DNA of 21,025 bases from Bin87 sp034421995 (GCA_034421995.1 DAOUJY010000106.1:1-21025); one strand, 5' to 3'. Numbered from the stretch's first letter, positions 1-8,192 are shown. The notes: generated from the sequence alone by a model not told the origin. A program made the numbers and translations.

Positions 1-1134
1 CCTCGTTTCAGGGTGGTTTTGTTGTACCAAAACCATTATCCCCGAAGCCGGGAGCACTTTCTCATCCCATCACCACCCCGCCAATCTCACCCTTTCGGTG
101 GATTGGGGCTAAATCGTTGGGAACTGGTTGAGGAGATGCTGGCGGAGTCAAGCTTTATGACTGAAATCGGCATCACCACTGCCGGCCCGATGAACCCCAA
201 GGAATCAGCATCAGCGAGTATCGCAGGAGCCCTGCGCGGCAATACTAATCTCACCGATTTGCACCAGCGCCAGGCATTCAACACAGCAATCCAAGCCATC
301 CAATCCGCGGTTCAAGATCAACGGCTATACAGCGGTCCAGGCCCCAACAGACGGATTACCGGGAGAATTGACCCGGGTAACCACAACGCGCTGTACCAAG
401 ATCACTGGCAACCGCTAATGGAGCTTTTCAACAGCCGTCGCCGAAACGCGGTGAGGACAGACCAAGTTATTCAGCAGCTCATGAACGTGGGCAACACCAA
501 TCGACCTATTGTTAATATCAACTTGGCACGCCGAACACAAAACACCTCCGGCGTGCAATGGAACGACCGCATACGGAACATCATTATCCATCAAATCCTG
601 AGCGATCTAGAACGCGCCGCGGAAAGGGCGTACCAAGGGAACCAAAGCCTGAACACGATGGTAGTCATAGACGAGGCCCACAGACTGGCACCCGGTAGGG
701 AAGCCGACGTAGATGACGATTACGCCAGGCGGATAAGGGCAAGGCTAGCCGATTCAGCGCGCACTACACGGAAATACGGGCTGGGTTGGATGTTTATCAG
801 CCAATCGTTGGCGAGTATGTCAACGGATATCATTAGGCAGACCAGGATCCAGTTCTTTGGGCATGGCCTGAGCATGGGAAGCGAGCTTAGCTCTCTGAAC
901 GAGCTCGTGGGCGGAGACAGGCACAATATCAGCCTATACAGTAGCTTCAAAGACCCGGAGTCGGCATTTTCAGCGGAGAGCAGAGAGTACTCATTCATGG
1001 TCGCTGGCCCAGTGTCGCCCTTGTGTCTAACCGCAACGCCCATGTTTCTGAGCGTGTACAACGACCCTGAGACGTTCTTGCGGAAGAACCATAGAAAATT
1101 TCCTAATGCGCAGCCCGGTCTGCTACCGCGTTAA
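1..1134 (+). CDS. HerA/VirB4-like P-loop ATPase, C-terminal part (5' end outside window)
   Basis: The reading frame is already open at base 1, so the GTG at 13 is probably not the true start and the N-terminus with the Walker A motif lies upstream. A hydrophobic strand followed by DEAH (MVVIDEAH, residues 216-223 counted from the GTG) is a Walker B motif. It is followed by LAPG and then a basic helix ending ARTTRKYGLGWMFISQS. That layout is typical of the HerA/FtsK-like DUF87 ATPases, where the Arg after the helix acts in trans and the Q of ISQS is the sensor. HerA proteins are hexameric DNA-pumping ATPases that work with nucleases (NurA) in end processing, or with effector partners in phage-defence operons. 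The partner here cannot be seen. Base composition is lower than the rest: 48% G+C for 241-300 against 70% for 1261-1320. This fits acquired DNA. The family call is fairly sure; the role is not. Confidence 0.75.
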   Translation, partial: PRFRVVLLYQNHYPRSREHFLIPSPPRQSHPFGGLGLNRWELVEEMLAESSFMTEIGITTAGPMNPKESASASIAGALRGNTNLTDLHQRQAFNTAIQAIQSAVQDQRLYSGPGPNRRITGRIDPGNHNALYQDHWQPLMELFNSRRRNAVRTDQVIQQLMNVGNTNRPIVNINLARRTQNTSGVQWNDRIRNIIIHQILSDLERAAERAYQGNQSLNTMVVIDEAHRLAPGREADVDDDYARRIRARLADSARTTRKYGLGWMFISQSLASMSTDIIRQTRIQFFGHGLSMGSELSSLNELVGGDRHNISLYSSFKDPESAFSAESREYSFMVAGPVSPLCLTATPMFLSVYNDPETFLRKNHRKFPNAQPGLLPR

Positions 1135-1201
1135 TATCTGATGCCGTGCTAACAAACGCGGCCGCAGTCCAACCATCACCCCAACCGTCGCCGCCCGGCG
1201 T

Positions 1202-1207
1202 TATAAT
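1202..1207 (+). promoter_or_regulatory. Candidate -10 box upstream of the GMC oxidoreductase gene
   Basis: A perfect TATAAT lies 33 nt before the ATG at 1241. No convincing -35 hexamer is seen 16-18 nt upstream, so this is only a candidate promoter. The Shine-Dalgarno CAGGAG at 1227-1232 follows. Confidence 0.4.
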
Positions 1208-1240
1208 GCGCCGGAACCTCCATACGCAGGAGCAAAACTC

Positions 1241-2836
1241 ATGGGCAGCAAACACGACATCGCCGACGTTCTCGTCATCGGGGCCGGCGCTTCCGGCGGG
1301 GCATTTACCTGGAGCCTGACCCAGGCCGGGGTCAAGGTGGTTTGTCTGGAGCAGGGCGGCTGGGTGCCGTTGAACGCCTTTCCGGTTAGCGAGCCGCAGG
1401 CGCAGTTGCACTGGCAGACGGACTTTCATCCTAACCCCAACTTCCGGGGGCTGCCGGAGGACTATCCGGTCAACGAGGACGACACGCCCATCGCTCCCTA
1501 TATGTACAACGCCGTGGGCGGCAGCACTATCCACTGGGGTTCCCACTTCCCCCGGTTCCATCCGTCGGACTTCCGCCTCAAGTCGCTGGACGGCGTGGCC
1601 GACGACTGGCCCATGGACTACTTCGAGCTGGAACCCTACTACGACCAGAACGACCGGGCCCACGGCGTCAGCGGATTGCAGGGCGACCCGGCCTATCCGC
1701 CCAAGCCGGCCCGACCCACGCCGCCGCTGCCCATCGGCCCGGGCGGCGAGAAGCTGGCCCGCGCTTTCAACCAGCTGGGCTGGCACTGGTGGTCGTCGGA
1801 CAACGCCGTCGCGTCCGCCACCTACGACGGACGGCAGGCCGACGTGGGCGAGTACCTGCGCTCGCCGTCCAGCAGCGACATCATCTTCTGGCCGGTGGCG
1901 CTGAAACAGGGGGCGCGTCTCATCACCCACGCTCGCGTCCGCGAGATACTGGTGGATGAGACCGGCCGGGCTACCGGCGCGTCCTACTACGACCGCAATG
2001 GGGACTTGCAGGCCCAGTATGCCAGGGTGGTCGTGTTGGCCTGCAACGGCATCGGCACTTCCCGGCTACTGCTGAACTCAAAGAGTCCCCTGTTCCCCGA
2101 CGGCTTGGCCAACAGCAGCGGGCAGGTGGGTCGGAACCTGATGCACCACCCCTGCGGCTATGTGCTGGGCCTGTTCGACGAGGACCTGGGGCCGGACGGC
2201 GGGCCGCGCGGTTCGTCCATGCTGAGCCAGGAGTTCTACGAGACCGACCTGCGCCGGGGCTTCGTGCGTGGCTACGATATGCAGATCTCCAACGTGGGCG
2301 GCGCGCCGCTGCAAATCGCCCTGGGCGGCCTGGTAGGCGAGACCGTGCAATGGGGCGAGGGACACCACCGCGACTTTGCCGAGCGGTTCCGCCACCAGAT
2401 GGGCATCGTCATCATGACCGAAGACCTGCCCGAAGAGCACAACCGGGTGACGCTGGACCCGACGCTGACCGACGCCCACGGCATCCCCGCGCCCAAGATC
2501 GACTACACCGTCAGCGACAACACCTGGGCCATGCTGGATCACGGCATTGCCCGGGCCACCGAGGTTCTGGAGGCCGCCGGCGCAAAGCGGGTCGTCTCTT
2601 CGCGGCTGCGGCGCAACGCCGGCTGGCACCTGCTGGGCACCGCGCGCATGGGCTCCGACCCCGACCGTTCGGTGGTTGACCGCTGGGGCCGCGCCCACGA
2701 CGTGCCCAACTTGTTCATCATCGACGGCAGCATCTTCACCACCGGCGCCTGCATCAACCCTACCACGACGATACAGGCGTTGGCGCTGCGCACCGCCGAC
2801 TACCTGAAGGGAGAGGGTTCGTCAGCCATCGCCTGA
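1241..2836 (+). CDS. GMC-family FAD oxidoreductase
   Basis: This 531-residue protein has a Rossmann FAD-binding start, VIGAGASGG at residues 12-20, followed by the acidic strand end LEQGG that binds the adenosine ribose. A GGSTIHWG segment follows. The C-terminal GMC signature is HLLGTARMG, then VVD, NLFIIDGS and INPTTTIQALALR, which supplies the conserved His and Asn at the flavin. This arrangement matches the gluconate/glucoside/choline dehydrogenase-like branch of the GMC family, which oxidises an alcohol or sugar hydroxyl. The substrate cannot be told from sequence. There is no Sec or Tat signal, so it is probably cytoplasmic unless partnered. The ATG at 1241 is supported by CAGGAG 8 nt upstream. 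It is followed by a 28-bp palindrome and a VOC gene on the same strand. Confidence 0.9.
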   Translation: MGSKHDIADVLVIGAGASGGAFTWSLTQAGVKVVCLEQGGWVPLNAFPVSEPQAQLHWQTDFHPNPNFRGLPEDYPVNEDDTPIAPYMYNAVGGSTIHWGSHFPRFHPSDFRLKSLDGVADDWPMDYFELEPYYDQNDRAHGVSGLQGDPAYPPKPARPTPPLPIGPGGEKLARAFNQLGWHWWSSDNAVASATYDGRQADVGEYLRSPSSSDIIFWPVALKQGARLITHARVREILVDETGRATGASYYDRNGDLQAQYARVVVLACNGIGTSRLLLNSKSPLFPDGLANSSGQVGRNLMHHPCGYVLGLFDEDLGPDGGPRGSSMLSQEFYETDLRRGFVRGYDMQISNVGGAPLQIALGGLVGETVQWGEGHHRDFAERFRHQMGIVIMTEDLPEEHNRVTLDPTLTDAHGIPAPKIDYTVSDNTWAMLDHGIARATEVLEAAGAKRVVSSRLRRNAGWHLLGTARMGSDPDRSVVDRWGRAHDVPNLFIIDGSIFTTGACINPTTTIQALALRTADYLKGEGSSAIA

Positions 2837-2850
2837 TCCTTGCATAAACC

Positions 2851-2878
2851 GTAGGGGCGAATAATTATTCGCCCCTAC
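2851..2878. repeat. 28-bp perfect palindrome, GTAGGGGCGA family (copy 1)
   Basis: The two 14-nt halves are exact reverse complements, with outer arm GTAGGGGCGA and an AT-rich centre ATAATTAT. It sits in the 71-bp gap between the GMC and VOC genes. In RNA it would form a strong hairpin on either strand. Copies of the same length lie at 8768-8795 and 11406-11433. Confidence 0.9.
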
Positions 2879-2907
2879 GAGTCACTGGAACAGCCATTGG
2901 AGCAACC

Positions 2908-3285
2908 ATGCCAAAAATAGTGCATTTCGAACTGCCCTTTGACGACGCCGAGCGCGCCAACAAGTTCTACGCCGACGTTTTTGGCTGGAAGTCCAGCAAG
3001 TGGGACGGGCCGGAGGAATACTACCTACAGGAAACGGGCGGCGACGATGAGCCCTACGGCATCGGCGGGGCGCTCATCGCCCGCGGGTCGGCTGTCAATT
3101 CCGGGGGAACACTGGTGGTGATCGGCGTGGACGACCTGGACGCCTACGTCGCCAAAGTGACGGCGGCGGGATGCGAAATCGTAACGCCGCGCACGGTCAT
3201 TCCCGGCGTGGGCTGGTTCGCCAACTTCCGGGACACCGAGGGCAACGTAGTGGGCATGTTCATGGACGACAGCAACGCAGCGTAG
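2908..3285 (+). CDS. VOC (glyoxalase/bleomycin-resistance fold) protein
   Basis: This small protein of 125 residues is one complete VOC module. It opens with IVHFELPFDDAERANKFYADVFGW, which here spans residues 4-27, and His6 is the usual first metal ligand. It ends with GWFANFRDTEGNVVGMF, whose Glu is the usual last ligand. VOC proteins use paired beta-alpha-beta-beta-beta units to bind a metal and catalyse isomerisation, ring cleavage or lactoylglutathione chemistry; some only bind drugs. No specific activity can be assigned. A TTGGAG Shine-Dalgarno lies just before the ATG. The gene ends 3 bp from the end of the convergent gene at 3289, so there is no room for a separate terminator between them. 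Confidence 0.85.
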   Translation: MPKIVHFELPFDDAERANKFYADVFGWKSSKWDGPEEYYLQETGGDDEPYGIGGALIARGSAVNSGGTLVVIGVDDLDAYVAKVTAAGCEIVTPRTVIPGVGWFANFRDTEGNVVGMFMDDSNAA

Positions 3286-3288
3286 CAG

Positions 3289-3729
3289 TTAGTCATCGGC
3301 TGGGGCGGCCTCGGGTTCTCGTATTGCCGGCTCGGACGGGACGGTCGGTGGCGGCGCGGTGAACACCGGCGGCCCACCGGGTTCAGGATGTGTATGATTC
3401 ACCAGCGCGGTGATGATATCCGCTTTCATATCTGCCATCTGACGTATCATGTCTTCGCGTAACTGGTCCATTTTCCCGCTCAACTCCCGGCGGGTTTGGT
3501 CGATTTTCTCGTTCAGGTCCAAGCGGGTTTGGTCGATTTTTTCGTTCAGGTCCGAGTGCGTTTCGCCGATCCTTTCGTTGGTTTCTCCCAGCTTGTCGGC
3601 AAGCTGGTCAACCCGGTTGAACAGCCGGAAAACGAACACGGCCCCAATTGTAATGAACGCTACTATGATCGCTATCAACCCACCGATGATAGCGATTTCG
3701 AGCGCGTTGTTCGCCAGGGTGCCTTCCAT
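3289..3729 (-). CDS. Membrane-anchored coiled-coil protein with proline-rich tail
   Basis: The predicted protein has 146 residues. I place the start at the ATG at 3729 because AAGGAAAG lies just upstream; an in-frame upstream start at 3783 would add 18 polar residues. Residues about 9-34 form one hydrophobic helix. Residues about 36-100 form a charged coiled coil containing an internal repeat in which DLNEKIDQTR occurs twice in tandem, followed by a related ELSGKMDQLR unit. The last ~35 residues are rich in Pro, Glu and Ala. No catalytic motif is seen and I do not recognise the family. The design suggests a membrane-tethered oligomer or spacer. It is transcribed divergently from the SDR gene at 3837. 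Confidence 0.7.
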   Translation of the reverse strand: MEGTLANNALEIAIIGGLIAIIVAFITIGAVFVFRLFNRVDQLADKLGETNERIGETHSDLNEKIDQTRLDLNEKIDQTRRELSGKMDQLREDMIRQMADMKADIITALVNHTHPEPGGPPVFTAPPPTVPSEPAIREPEAAPADD

Positions 3730-3836
3730 ATTGCCACTTTCCTTACGGATGCGATTATCCGGCGGGCGGACGGATACTGTCAATAAACAGACGACGGGCC
3801 TACACTACCGCCAGACTACTACAGGAGCAAAACATC

Positions 3837-4613
3837 ATGGGCCGAATGGACGGCAAGGTAGCCATCATCAGCGGCGGCGCCCGGGGCATGGGCGCCGAGG
3901 AAGTGAACCTCTTTGCCAGAGAGGGCGCGAAGGTCGTGTTCGGCGACATCCTGGACGACCTGGGCCAGCGGGTTGAGGCCGACTGCCGGGCCGAGGGCCT
4001 GGACGTCGCCTACACTCACCTGGACGTCACCAGCGAGGGCGACTGGCAGGCCATCGCCGCCCTGGCCGAGGAACGCTACGGCAAACTGGACGCCCTGGTG
4101 AACAATGCCGGCATCAGCATCTCCGTGGCAGGCGGGGCGCGCAATATCCCGCTGGAAGACACGTCCGAAGAGCAATGGGATCGCGTCATGGACGTGAACT
4201 CCAAGGGCGTCTTCCTGGGCACCAAGGCGGCGATTCCGGCGATGCGCCGGGCCGGGGGCGGTTCCATCATCAACATATCGTCCATCGCCGGCCTGTCGGG
4301 AGCCTGGTCGCGATCCCACCCGTACAACGCATCCAAGGGGGCGGTGCGCCTGTTCACCAAGGCCACCGCCATCCAGTACGCCGGCGAGGGCATCCGCTGC
4401 AACTCGGTGCACCCCGGGCCGATCATGACGCCCATGAGCGCGTCCACCTACGATGACCCGGAGGTGGCGGCGCAACGGCTGGCGCTGGTGCCCCTGGGCC
4501 GGCGGGCGCACCCCATCGAGGTGGCCTACGGCGTGCTGTACCTGGCGTCGGACGAAGCGTCCTTCGTTACGGGCGCGGAGCTGGTCATCGACGGCGGATG
4601 TATTGCCCAGTGA
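3837..4613 (+). CDS. SDR-family NAD(P)-dependent oxidoreductase
   Basis: This 258-residue protein is a classical short-chain dehydrogenase. It shows the glycine-rich cofactor loop SGGARGMG (residues 12-19), the structural NNAG at 89-92, Ser148/149 in INISSIAG, and the catalytic YNASK at 163-167. The Asp at the end of the second strand (VVFGDI) favours NAD over NADP. It ends with a typical FVTGAELVIDGG tail, like 3-oxoacyl-ACP reductases and hydroxysteroid or alcohol dehydrogenases. The substrate is not defined. CAGGAG at 3822-3827 supports the ATG. A composite CGTCATTCCGGC hairpin repeat lies directly downstream. Confidence 0.92.
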   Translation: MGRMDGKVAIISGGARGMGAEEVNLFAREGAKVVFGDILDDLGQRVEADCRAEGLDVAYTHLDVTSEGDWQAIAALAEERYGKLDALVNNAGISISVAGGARNIPLEDTSEEQWDRVMDVNSKGVFLGTKAAIPAMRRAGGGSIINISSIAGLSGAWSRSHPYNASKGAVRLFTKATAIQYAGEGIRCNSVHPGPIMTPMSASTYDDPEVAAQRLALVPLGRRAHPIEVAYGVLYLASDEASFVTGAELVIDGGCIAQ

Positions 4614-4622
4614 AATAACCCT

Positions 4623-4700
4623 CGTCATTCCGGCGAAAGCCGGAATCCGGTATTATGTGCCACAAGCGCGGTCTGGATTCCCGCTTTCGCGGGAATGACG
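4623..4700. repeat. REP-like inverted pair, CGTCATTCCGGC family
   Basis: The left unit (4623-4648) contains the self-complementary ATTCCGGC-GAAA-GCCGGAAT hairpin. The right unit (4675-4700) is a diverged copy in the opposite orientation ending GGGAATGACG. Outer ends CGTCATTC and GAATGACG are complementary, so the pair can also fold as one long hairpin. It lies between the SDR and NHL genes. Further copies occur at 7735, 11785 and 18869. Confidence 0.85.
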
Positions 4701-4742
4701 GTCGTGATTGATTCAACGTACATCAAGAAAGGAGAAGCAATC

Positions 4743-5690
4743 ATGCCTGAAACTTATGGCCAAGGAGATTTTCAGTACACATTCGTCGAGGACTGGCTGA
4801 AGCTGCCGGACGGAATGCGGCTGCTGGAGTGCCCCGGCGTGGCCGTGGACGGCAACGACCGCGTGTTCATCCTGACCCGCGGCGAACATCCCATAATGGT
4901 CTTCGACAAGGACGGCAACTTTGAGCGGTCCTTCGGGCAGGGCCACTTCAGCGAAAACCGCACCCACGGCCTGTACTACAGCGAGGCCGACGACACCCTG
5001 CTGGCCGCTGACGACGGTATCCACACCATCCAGAAGTTCAGCGTCACCGGCGAGAAGCTGATGGAAATCGGCGAGAAGAACCACCCGGCGCCCCGCTGGA
5101 GCGGCCAGCCCTTCAATCGGCCCACCTCAGCGGCCATCCGGCCCAGCAACGGCGACATCTACGTCTCCGACGGCTATGGAAACTCGCGCATCCACGTGTA
5201 CAGCCCCGAGGGCGACTACAAGTTCTCCTGGGGCGAGCCGGGCATTGACGCCGGCCAGTTCATCCGACCCCACAACATCGCCTTTGACGAGGACGAGCGG
5301 GTGTACGTAGTGGACCGGGAATGCCACCGCATCCAGCTGTTCGACACCGACGGCAACTTCCTCACCATGTGGAGCAACATCCACCGGCCGGACGCCATGG
5401 TGTACTGGGGCGGCCACATTTATGTTGGCGAGCTCAACGGCATGGGCGGCGTAGATGACGCGCCGGGCCTGGGCCACCGGGTCACCATCTATGATCGAAA
5501 CGGCGACCGGGTCTGCGTATTCGGCGCTCCTGAAGAGGGCGAAGGCCCCGGTCAGTTCATCGCGCCCCACGGCATCGCCGTGGACAGCACCGGAGCAGTG
5601 TACGTGTCTGAGGTGTCCTACACCATCCGGGGCAGCCACATGGACCCGCCGCGAGAACTGCGCAGCTTCTCCAAGTACGCGCGGGCGTAA
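4743..5690 (+). CDS. NHL-repeat beta-propeller protein
   Basis: The 315-residue protein consists of repeated NHL-type blades. Each has a pattern like GVAVDGNDRVFIL...IMVFDKDGNF, or NIAFDEDERVYVVDRECHRIQLFD, or GIAVDSTGAVYVSE. I count about five to six blades, consistent with a six-bladed propeller. Related proteins include peptidyl-alpha-hydroxyglycine amidating lyases and 6-bladed esterase/lactonase-like proteins, but many are simply binding scaffolds, so no activity is assigned. No signal peptide is present, which argues for a cytoplasmic location. The start at 4743 is chosen over an upstream in-frame start at 4695 because AAAGGAGAAG lies 6-7 nt before it and the longer version would begin inside the REP-like repeat. 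A hairpin with a short T-run follows at 5709-5749. Confidence 0.85.
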   Translation: MPETYGQGDFQYTFVEDWLKLPDGMRLLECPGVAVDGNDRVFILTRGEHPIMVFDKDGNFERSFGQGHFSENRTHGLYYSEADDTLLAADDGIHTIQKFSVTGEKLMEIGEKNHPAPRWSGQPFNRPTSAAIRPSNGDIYVSDGYGNSRIHVYSPEGDYKFSWGEPGIDAGQFIRPHNIAFDEDERVYVVDRECHRIQLFDTDGNFLTMWSNIHRPDAMVYWGGHIYVGELNGMGGVDDAPGLGHRVTIYDRNGDRVCVFGAPEEGEGPGQFIAPHGIAVDSTGAVYVSEVSYTIRGSHMDPPRELRSFSKYARA

Positions 5691-5708
5691 AGTAGTCAGG
5701 TCGAACGT

Positions 5709-5749
5709 AATAGCAGGGGCGACACATGATGCGCCGCCCCTGCTATTTT
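5709..5749 (+). terminator. Candidate intrinsic terminator after the NHL gene
   Basis: A 13-bp perfect stem (5709-5721 with 5735-5747) encloses a 13-nt loop, and TTTT overlaps the stem's 3' end at 5746-5749. It lies 18 nt past the NHL stop codon. The GGGGCG core resembles the 28-bp palindrome family but the ends differ. Confidence 0.65.
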
Positions 5750-5890
5750 AGCGACTGGCGCGCTCAATACCTTGCTTGTCAAACTCCTCATTGCTTTGGC
5801 CCGGTTAGACCGGCATTGCAATTGAAGGGGCAGCCGTCGGGGAAGTGCTAAACTGGATGCCGGTAATCGCCCGTATGAGCAGACGTCGCC

Positions 5891-6616
5891 ATGACCACCG
5901 AATTGACTGAACAAGGAATGTCGCCGGAGTCCATTGCTCGCCAACTGGTCAGCGAAATCCGGGCCGACCCTCGCGTCCGAGAACTTGTACTCCGGGAATT
6001 GCTCACCGAAGACTTCCTCAGGCTGCCGGAGGCGTTTCATAGCTTGGTTGAACGGATGGACGCCCTGGAGCAAGGCCAGCAGCGGTTGACCGAAAGTGTC
6101 CAGCAGCTGACCCAGAGCGTTCAGCAGTTGACCAATGACCTGCAGAGGCTGACCGGGAGCCAGCAGCGATTGTCCGGGCAGGTTGGCAATCTGCGCGGTC
6201 ATTCATACGAGCAAAAATGCTCCGAACAAATCGAACTGGTTATGGTTGACCATTTCGCCGATATTGCCCTCGCCAACCGTTCTGACATCAACAACCTGCT
6301 TTTGCAGGCTCGCCGGGACGGAAGACTGACCCGCCAGCAGTTTGACCAGGGTAGAGTTATCGACATCATCGCCCGCGGCACACCTGTTGGCGATCAGTTG
6401 GCAATCCAGGCCGTCGTCGAAGCTTCGGTAACTATCAACGAACAGGATGTTCACAACGCGCGGCGTCGGGCCGTCCTGCTGCAAAACCTCACCGGCGTCA
6501 ACACCAGAGCCTTCTGTGTGTCTAATGCCCCGTGGTCTGATGAGTTGGACGACGAAGCCGTCCAACTTGGCGTAACCCTCATCCACTACGAAATGCCCGG
6601 CTTTGACTTCGGGTAG
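5891..6616 (+). CDS. Coiled-coil protein with possible restriction-endonuclease-like C-terminal domain
   Basis: This 241-residue soluble protein has three parts. Residues 1-50 are helical and acidic. Residues about 50-100 form a glutamine-rich coiled coil with repeated QRLTESVQQLTQSVQQLT heptads. Residues about 105-241 are a globular domain containing IDIIARG, then VVEASVTINEQDVHNARRRA, and ending with VQLGVTLIHYEMPGF. The Asp followed by a strand with Glu and then a basic helix resembles the layout of PD-(D/E)XK-fold proteins of the DUF3782/COG5493 kind, found next to coiled coils in cyanobacteria and Chloroflexota. The usual Lys after Glu is absent (EAS), so nuclease activity is uncertain. 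No Shine-Dalgarno is seen at the ATG. Function unknown. Confidence 0.7.
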   Translation: MTTELTEQGMSPESIARQLVSEIRADPRVRELVLRELLTEDFLRLPEAFHSLVERMDALEQGQQRLTESVQQLTQSVQQLTNDLQRLTGSQQRLSGQVGNLRGHSYEQKCSEQIELVMVDHFADIALANRSDINNLLLQARRDGRLTRQQFDQGRVIDIIARGTPVGDQLAIQAVVEASVTINEQDVHNARRRAVLLQNLTGVNTRAFCVSNAPWSDELDDEAVQLGVTLIHYEMPGFDFG

Positions 6617-6644
6617 ATGGCCTATACTCACCGAGGCAACCAAA

Positions 6645-7709
6645 TTGACAACCTTCACCGACATCACCACCACCACTTGGGATGACGCCCTTTCCGCCAT
6701 TGAGAAGGGCTACGAACTGGGCTGGAGCGACGGCCTGCCCGTCGTGCCTCCCACCACGGCACGGGTGGCCGAGTTCATCGGCTACGCCGGGCGCGATCCG
6801 GACGAAGTCGTCGGCGAACTGCCGGAGCGGCGGCGCGTCATCACCGTGGAAAAGGCGGCGGCTAACGCGGTGATGGCCGGCTGCCGGCCCGAGTATTTTC
6901 CGGTGGTGCTGGCCGCCACCGAGGCCATGCTGGACCCGGTGTTCAACCTGGTGGGGCCGTCCTCCAGCATGGGCGGCGCGGCGGTGCTGTGCATCGTCAA
7001 CGGGCCGATCCGGGAGCAGATCGGACTCAACAGCCGCAACAACCTGTTCGGTCCCGGCAACCGGGCCAACGGCACCATCGGACGCTCCATCCGGCTCATC
7101 CTGATGAACGCCTGCGCCGCCATCCCCGGCCTGTTCGACCGCAGCGTTATCGGGCATCCCGGCAAGTACACCTACTGCATCGCCGAGGCGGAGGGCGAAA
7201 CCCACTGGACGCCGTTGCACGTGGAGCGTGGCTTCGACGCCGGCGACAGCACGGTCACCGTGTTCGCCAGCGAGGGTCCCCGGCAGGTGCGGTCAGTGGG
7301 GCGGCCCGAGGCGATCCTGTACGCTATTGCCGACGTGGCGTCGTCATTGGGAACGTCGATGTCAACCTCGGGATCCGTGGGCGACGTTTCGGTGGGCATC
7401 CGCCAGGGGCAAGTGGCGATCACCATCGCCGGCAACAGCAACCTGTGGCGCGACTGGACGAAGCAGCAAGTCCGCGAGTACCTGCACGCCAATATCCAGC
7501 GCTCCGTGGCCGACCTGAAGCGCGGCCTGGTGCTGCCCGGCGACGTTGAGCCGGGCGATGAGGCCACGATGGTGCCCCTGATTCCCGAACCGGACGATAT
7601 TCTGTTAGTATTCGCCGGCGGTGAGGAGTCCAACTCCTCGTCGGTGATACCAAGCTGGGGACCGAAGGTCGGCTCCACCGCCGTTACCAAGGCAGTCCGC
7701 CTACCCTAA
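6645..7709 (+). CDS. Conserved protein of unknown function, upstream of the UGSC selenoprotein
   Basis: With the TTG start at 6645 the protein has 354 residues. GAGG at 6633-6636 lies 8 nt before this TTG and decides the start; an upstream in-frame TTG at 6603 lies inside the preceding gene. The sequence is even and soluble, with segments such as GWSDGLPVVPPT, RRRVITVEKAAANAVMAGC, FGPGNRANGTIGR, PGKYTYCIAEAE and HVERGF. These look highly conserved, and I recall similar proteins being widespread in bacteria without an assigned function. Possible functional residues are the Cys of VMAGC and the Cys of YTYC. The direction and nearness to the UGSC gene, with only a HEPN-like gene and a repeat between, suggest a shared pathway, but that is inference. 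Confidence 0.8.
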   Translation: MTTFTDITTTTWDDALSAIEKGYELGWSDGLPVVPPTTARVAEFIGYAGRDPDEVVGELPERRRVITVEKAAANAVMAGCRPEYFPVVLAATEAMLDPVFNLVGPSSSMGGAAVLCIVNGPIREQIGLNSRNNLFGPGNRANGTIGRSIRLILMNACAAIPGLFDRSVIGHPGKYTYCIAEAEGETHWTPLHVERGFDAGDSTVTVFASEGPRQVRSVGRPEAILYAIADVASSLGTSMSTSGSVGDVSVGIRQGQVAITIAGNSNLWRDWTKQQVREYLHANIQRSVADLKRGLVLPGDVEPGDEATMVPLIPEPDDILLVFAGGEESNSSSVIPSWGPKVGSTAVTKAVRLP

Positions 7710-7734
7710 CCCACTGCCATTCTGACCATATGTC

Positions 7735-7799
7735 CGTCATTCCGGCGAAAGCCGGAATCCAGAAAACCGCAATAGACTCCGGCTTTCGCCGGAGTGACG
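7735..7799. repeat. REP-like inverted pair, CGTCATTCCGGC family
   Basis: The left unit has the ATTCCGGC-GAAA-GCCGGAAT hairpin and ends in CCAG. The right unit is an inverted diverged copy ending GGAGTGACG. The element fills the gap between the unknown gene ending at 7709 and the HEPN-like gene, and touches the possible start region of the latter. Confidence 0.85.
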
Positions 7800-7808
7800 A
7801 GCCTTCCA

Positions 7809-8192
7809 GTGAGCAGCACTATTTCCTCAGCAGATGCCATCTTTGCCGACGCTCGCACGCTCCAGGAAAATGCCCTGGAGATGCTGGAGTTGGGCAAAAT
7901 ACGGAATGCTGCCGAAAAAGCCTGGGGAGCGACCAAGCGAGCCACTGACGCTCTCATCCTGGCGCGCACCGGCAACGAACCGGAAAGGACGCCGGAAACC
8001 TCCGCTGAATTGCGAGCCTTGGCGGGTCGAAACCCCGAGGTGCAGAGCCTGGTCGGACGCTATTATTCGAGGCAGGGCGTATTGCATGGCGACTGTTTCT
8101 ATCTGGGCCTTTGCGAACCTCTGGAAGATACGGAGCGTCGCATCCGGGAAACAGCCACTTACATCGACGACGCGGAACGATTGGCTGCATAA
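7809..8192 (+). CDS. HEPN-like (PaREP1-type) protein
   Basis: The 127-residue protein is all-helical. It contains RNAAEKAWGATKRATDALI (residues 32-50), which resembles the first helix pair of PaREP1/HEPN proteins. It also contains SRQGVLHGDCFYLG, in which Arg88 and His93 make an Rx4H motif of the kind that carries RNase activity in HEPN toxins. HEPN proteins are small helical dimers, many of them RNases in toxin-antitoxin or defence modules, others nucleotidyltransferase partners. No MNT partner gene is adjacent. GTG at 7809 is chosen because the alternative GTG at 7794 lies inside the repeat; neither has a good Shine-Dalgarno. The stop codon TAA overlaps the AAAGGAG of the UGSC gene, so the two are probably co-transcribed. 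Confidence 0.65.
   Translation: MSSTISSADAIFADARTLQENALEMLELGKIRNAAEKAWGATKRATDALILARTGNEPERTPETSAELRALAGRNPEVQSLVGRYYSRQGVLHGDCFYLGLCEPLEDTERRIRETATYIDDAERLAA

Noticed and set aside
1103..1930. A 275-codon minus-strand frame opposite the GMC oxidoreductase
   Set aside because: It lies antisense to well-defined FAD motifs and shows only Val/Gly/Arg-rich shadow composition.
4623..7799. A CRISPR array based on the recurring CGTCATTCCGGC units
   Set aside because: Units are few, far apart, inverted rather than direct, and have no regular spacers; no cas gene is present.
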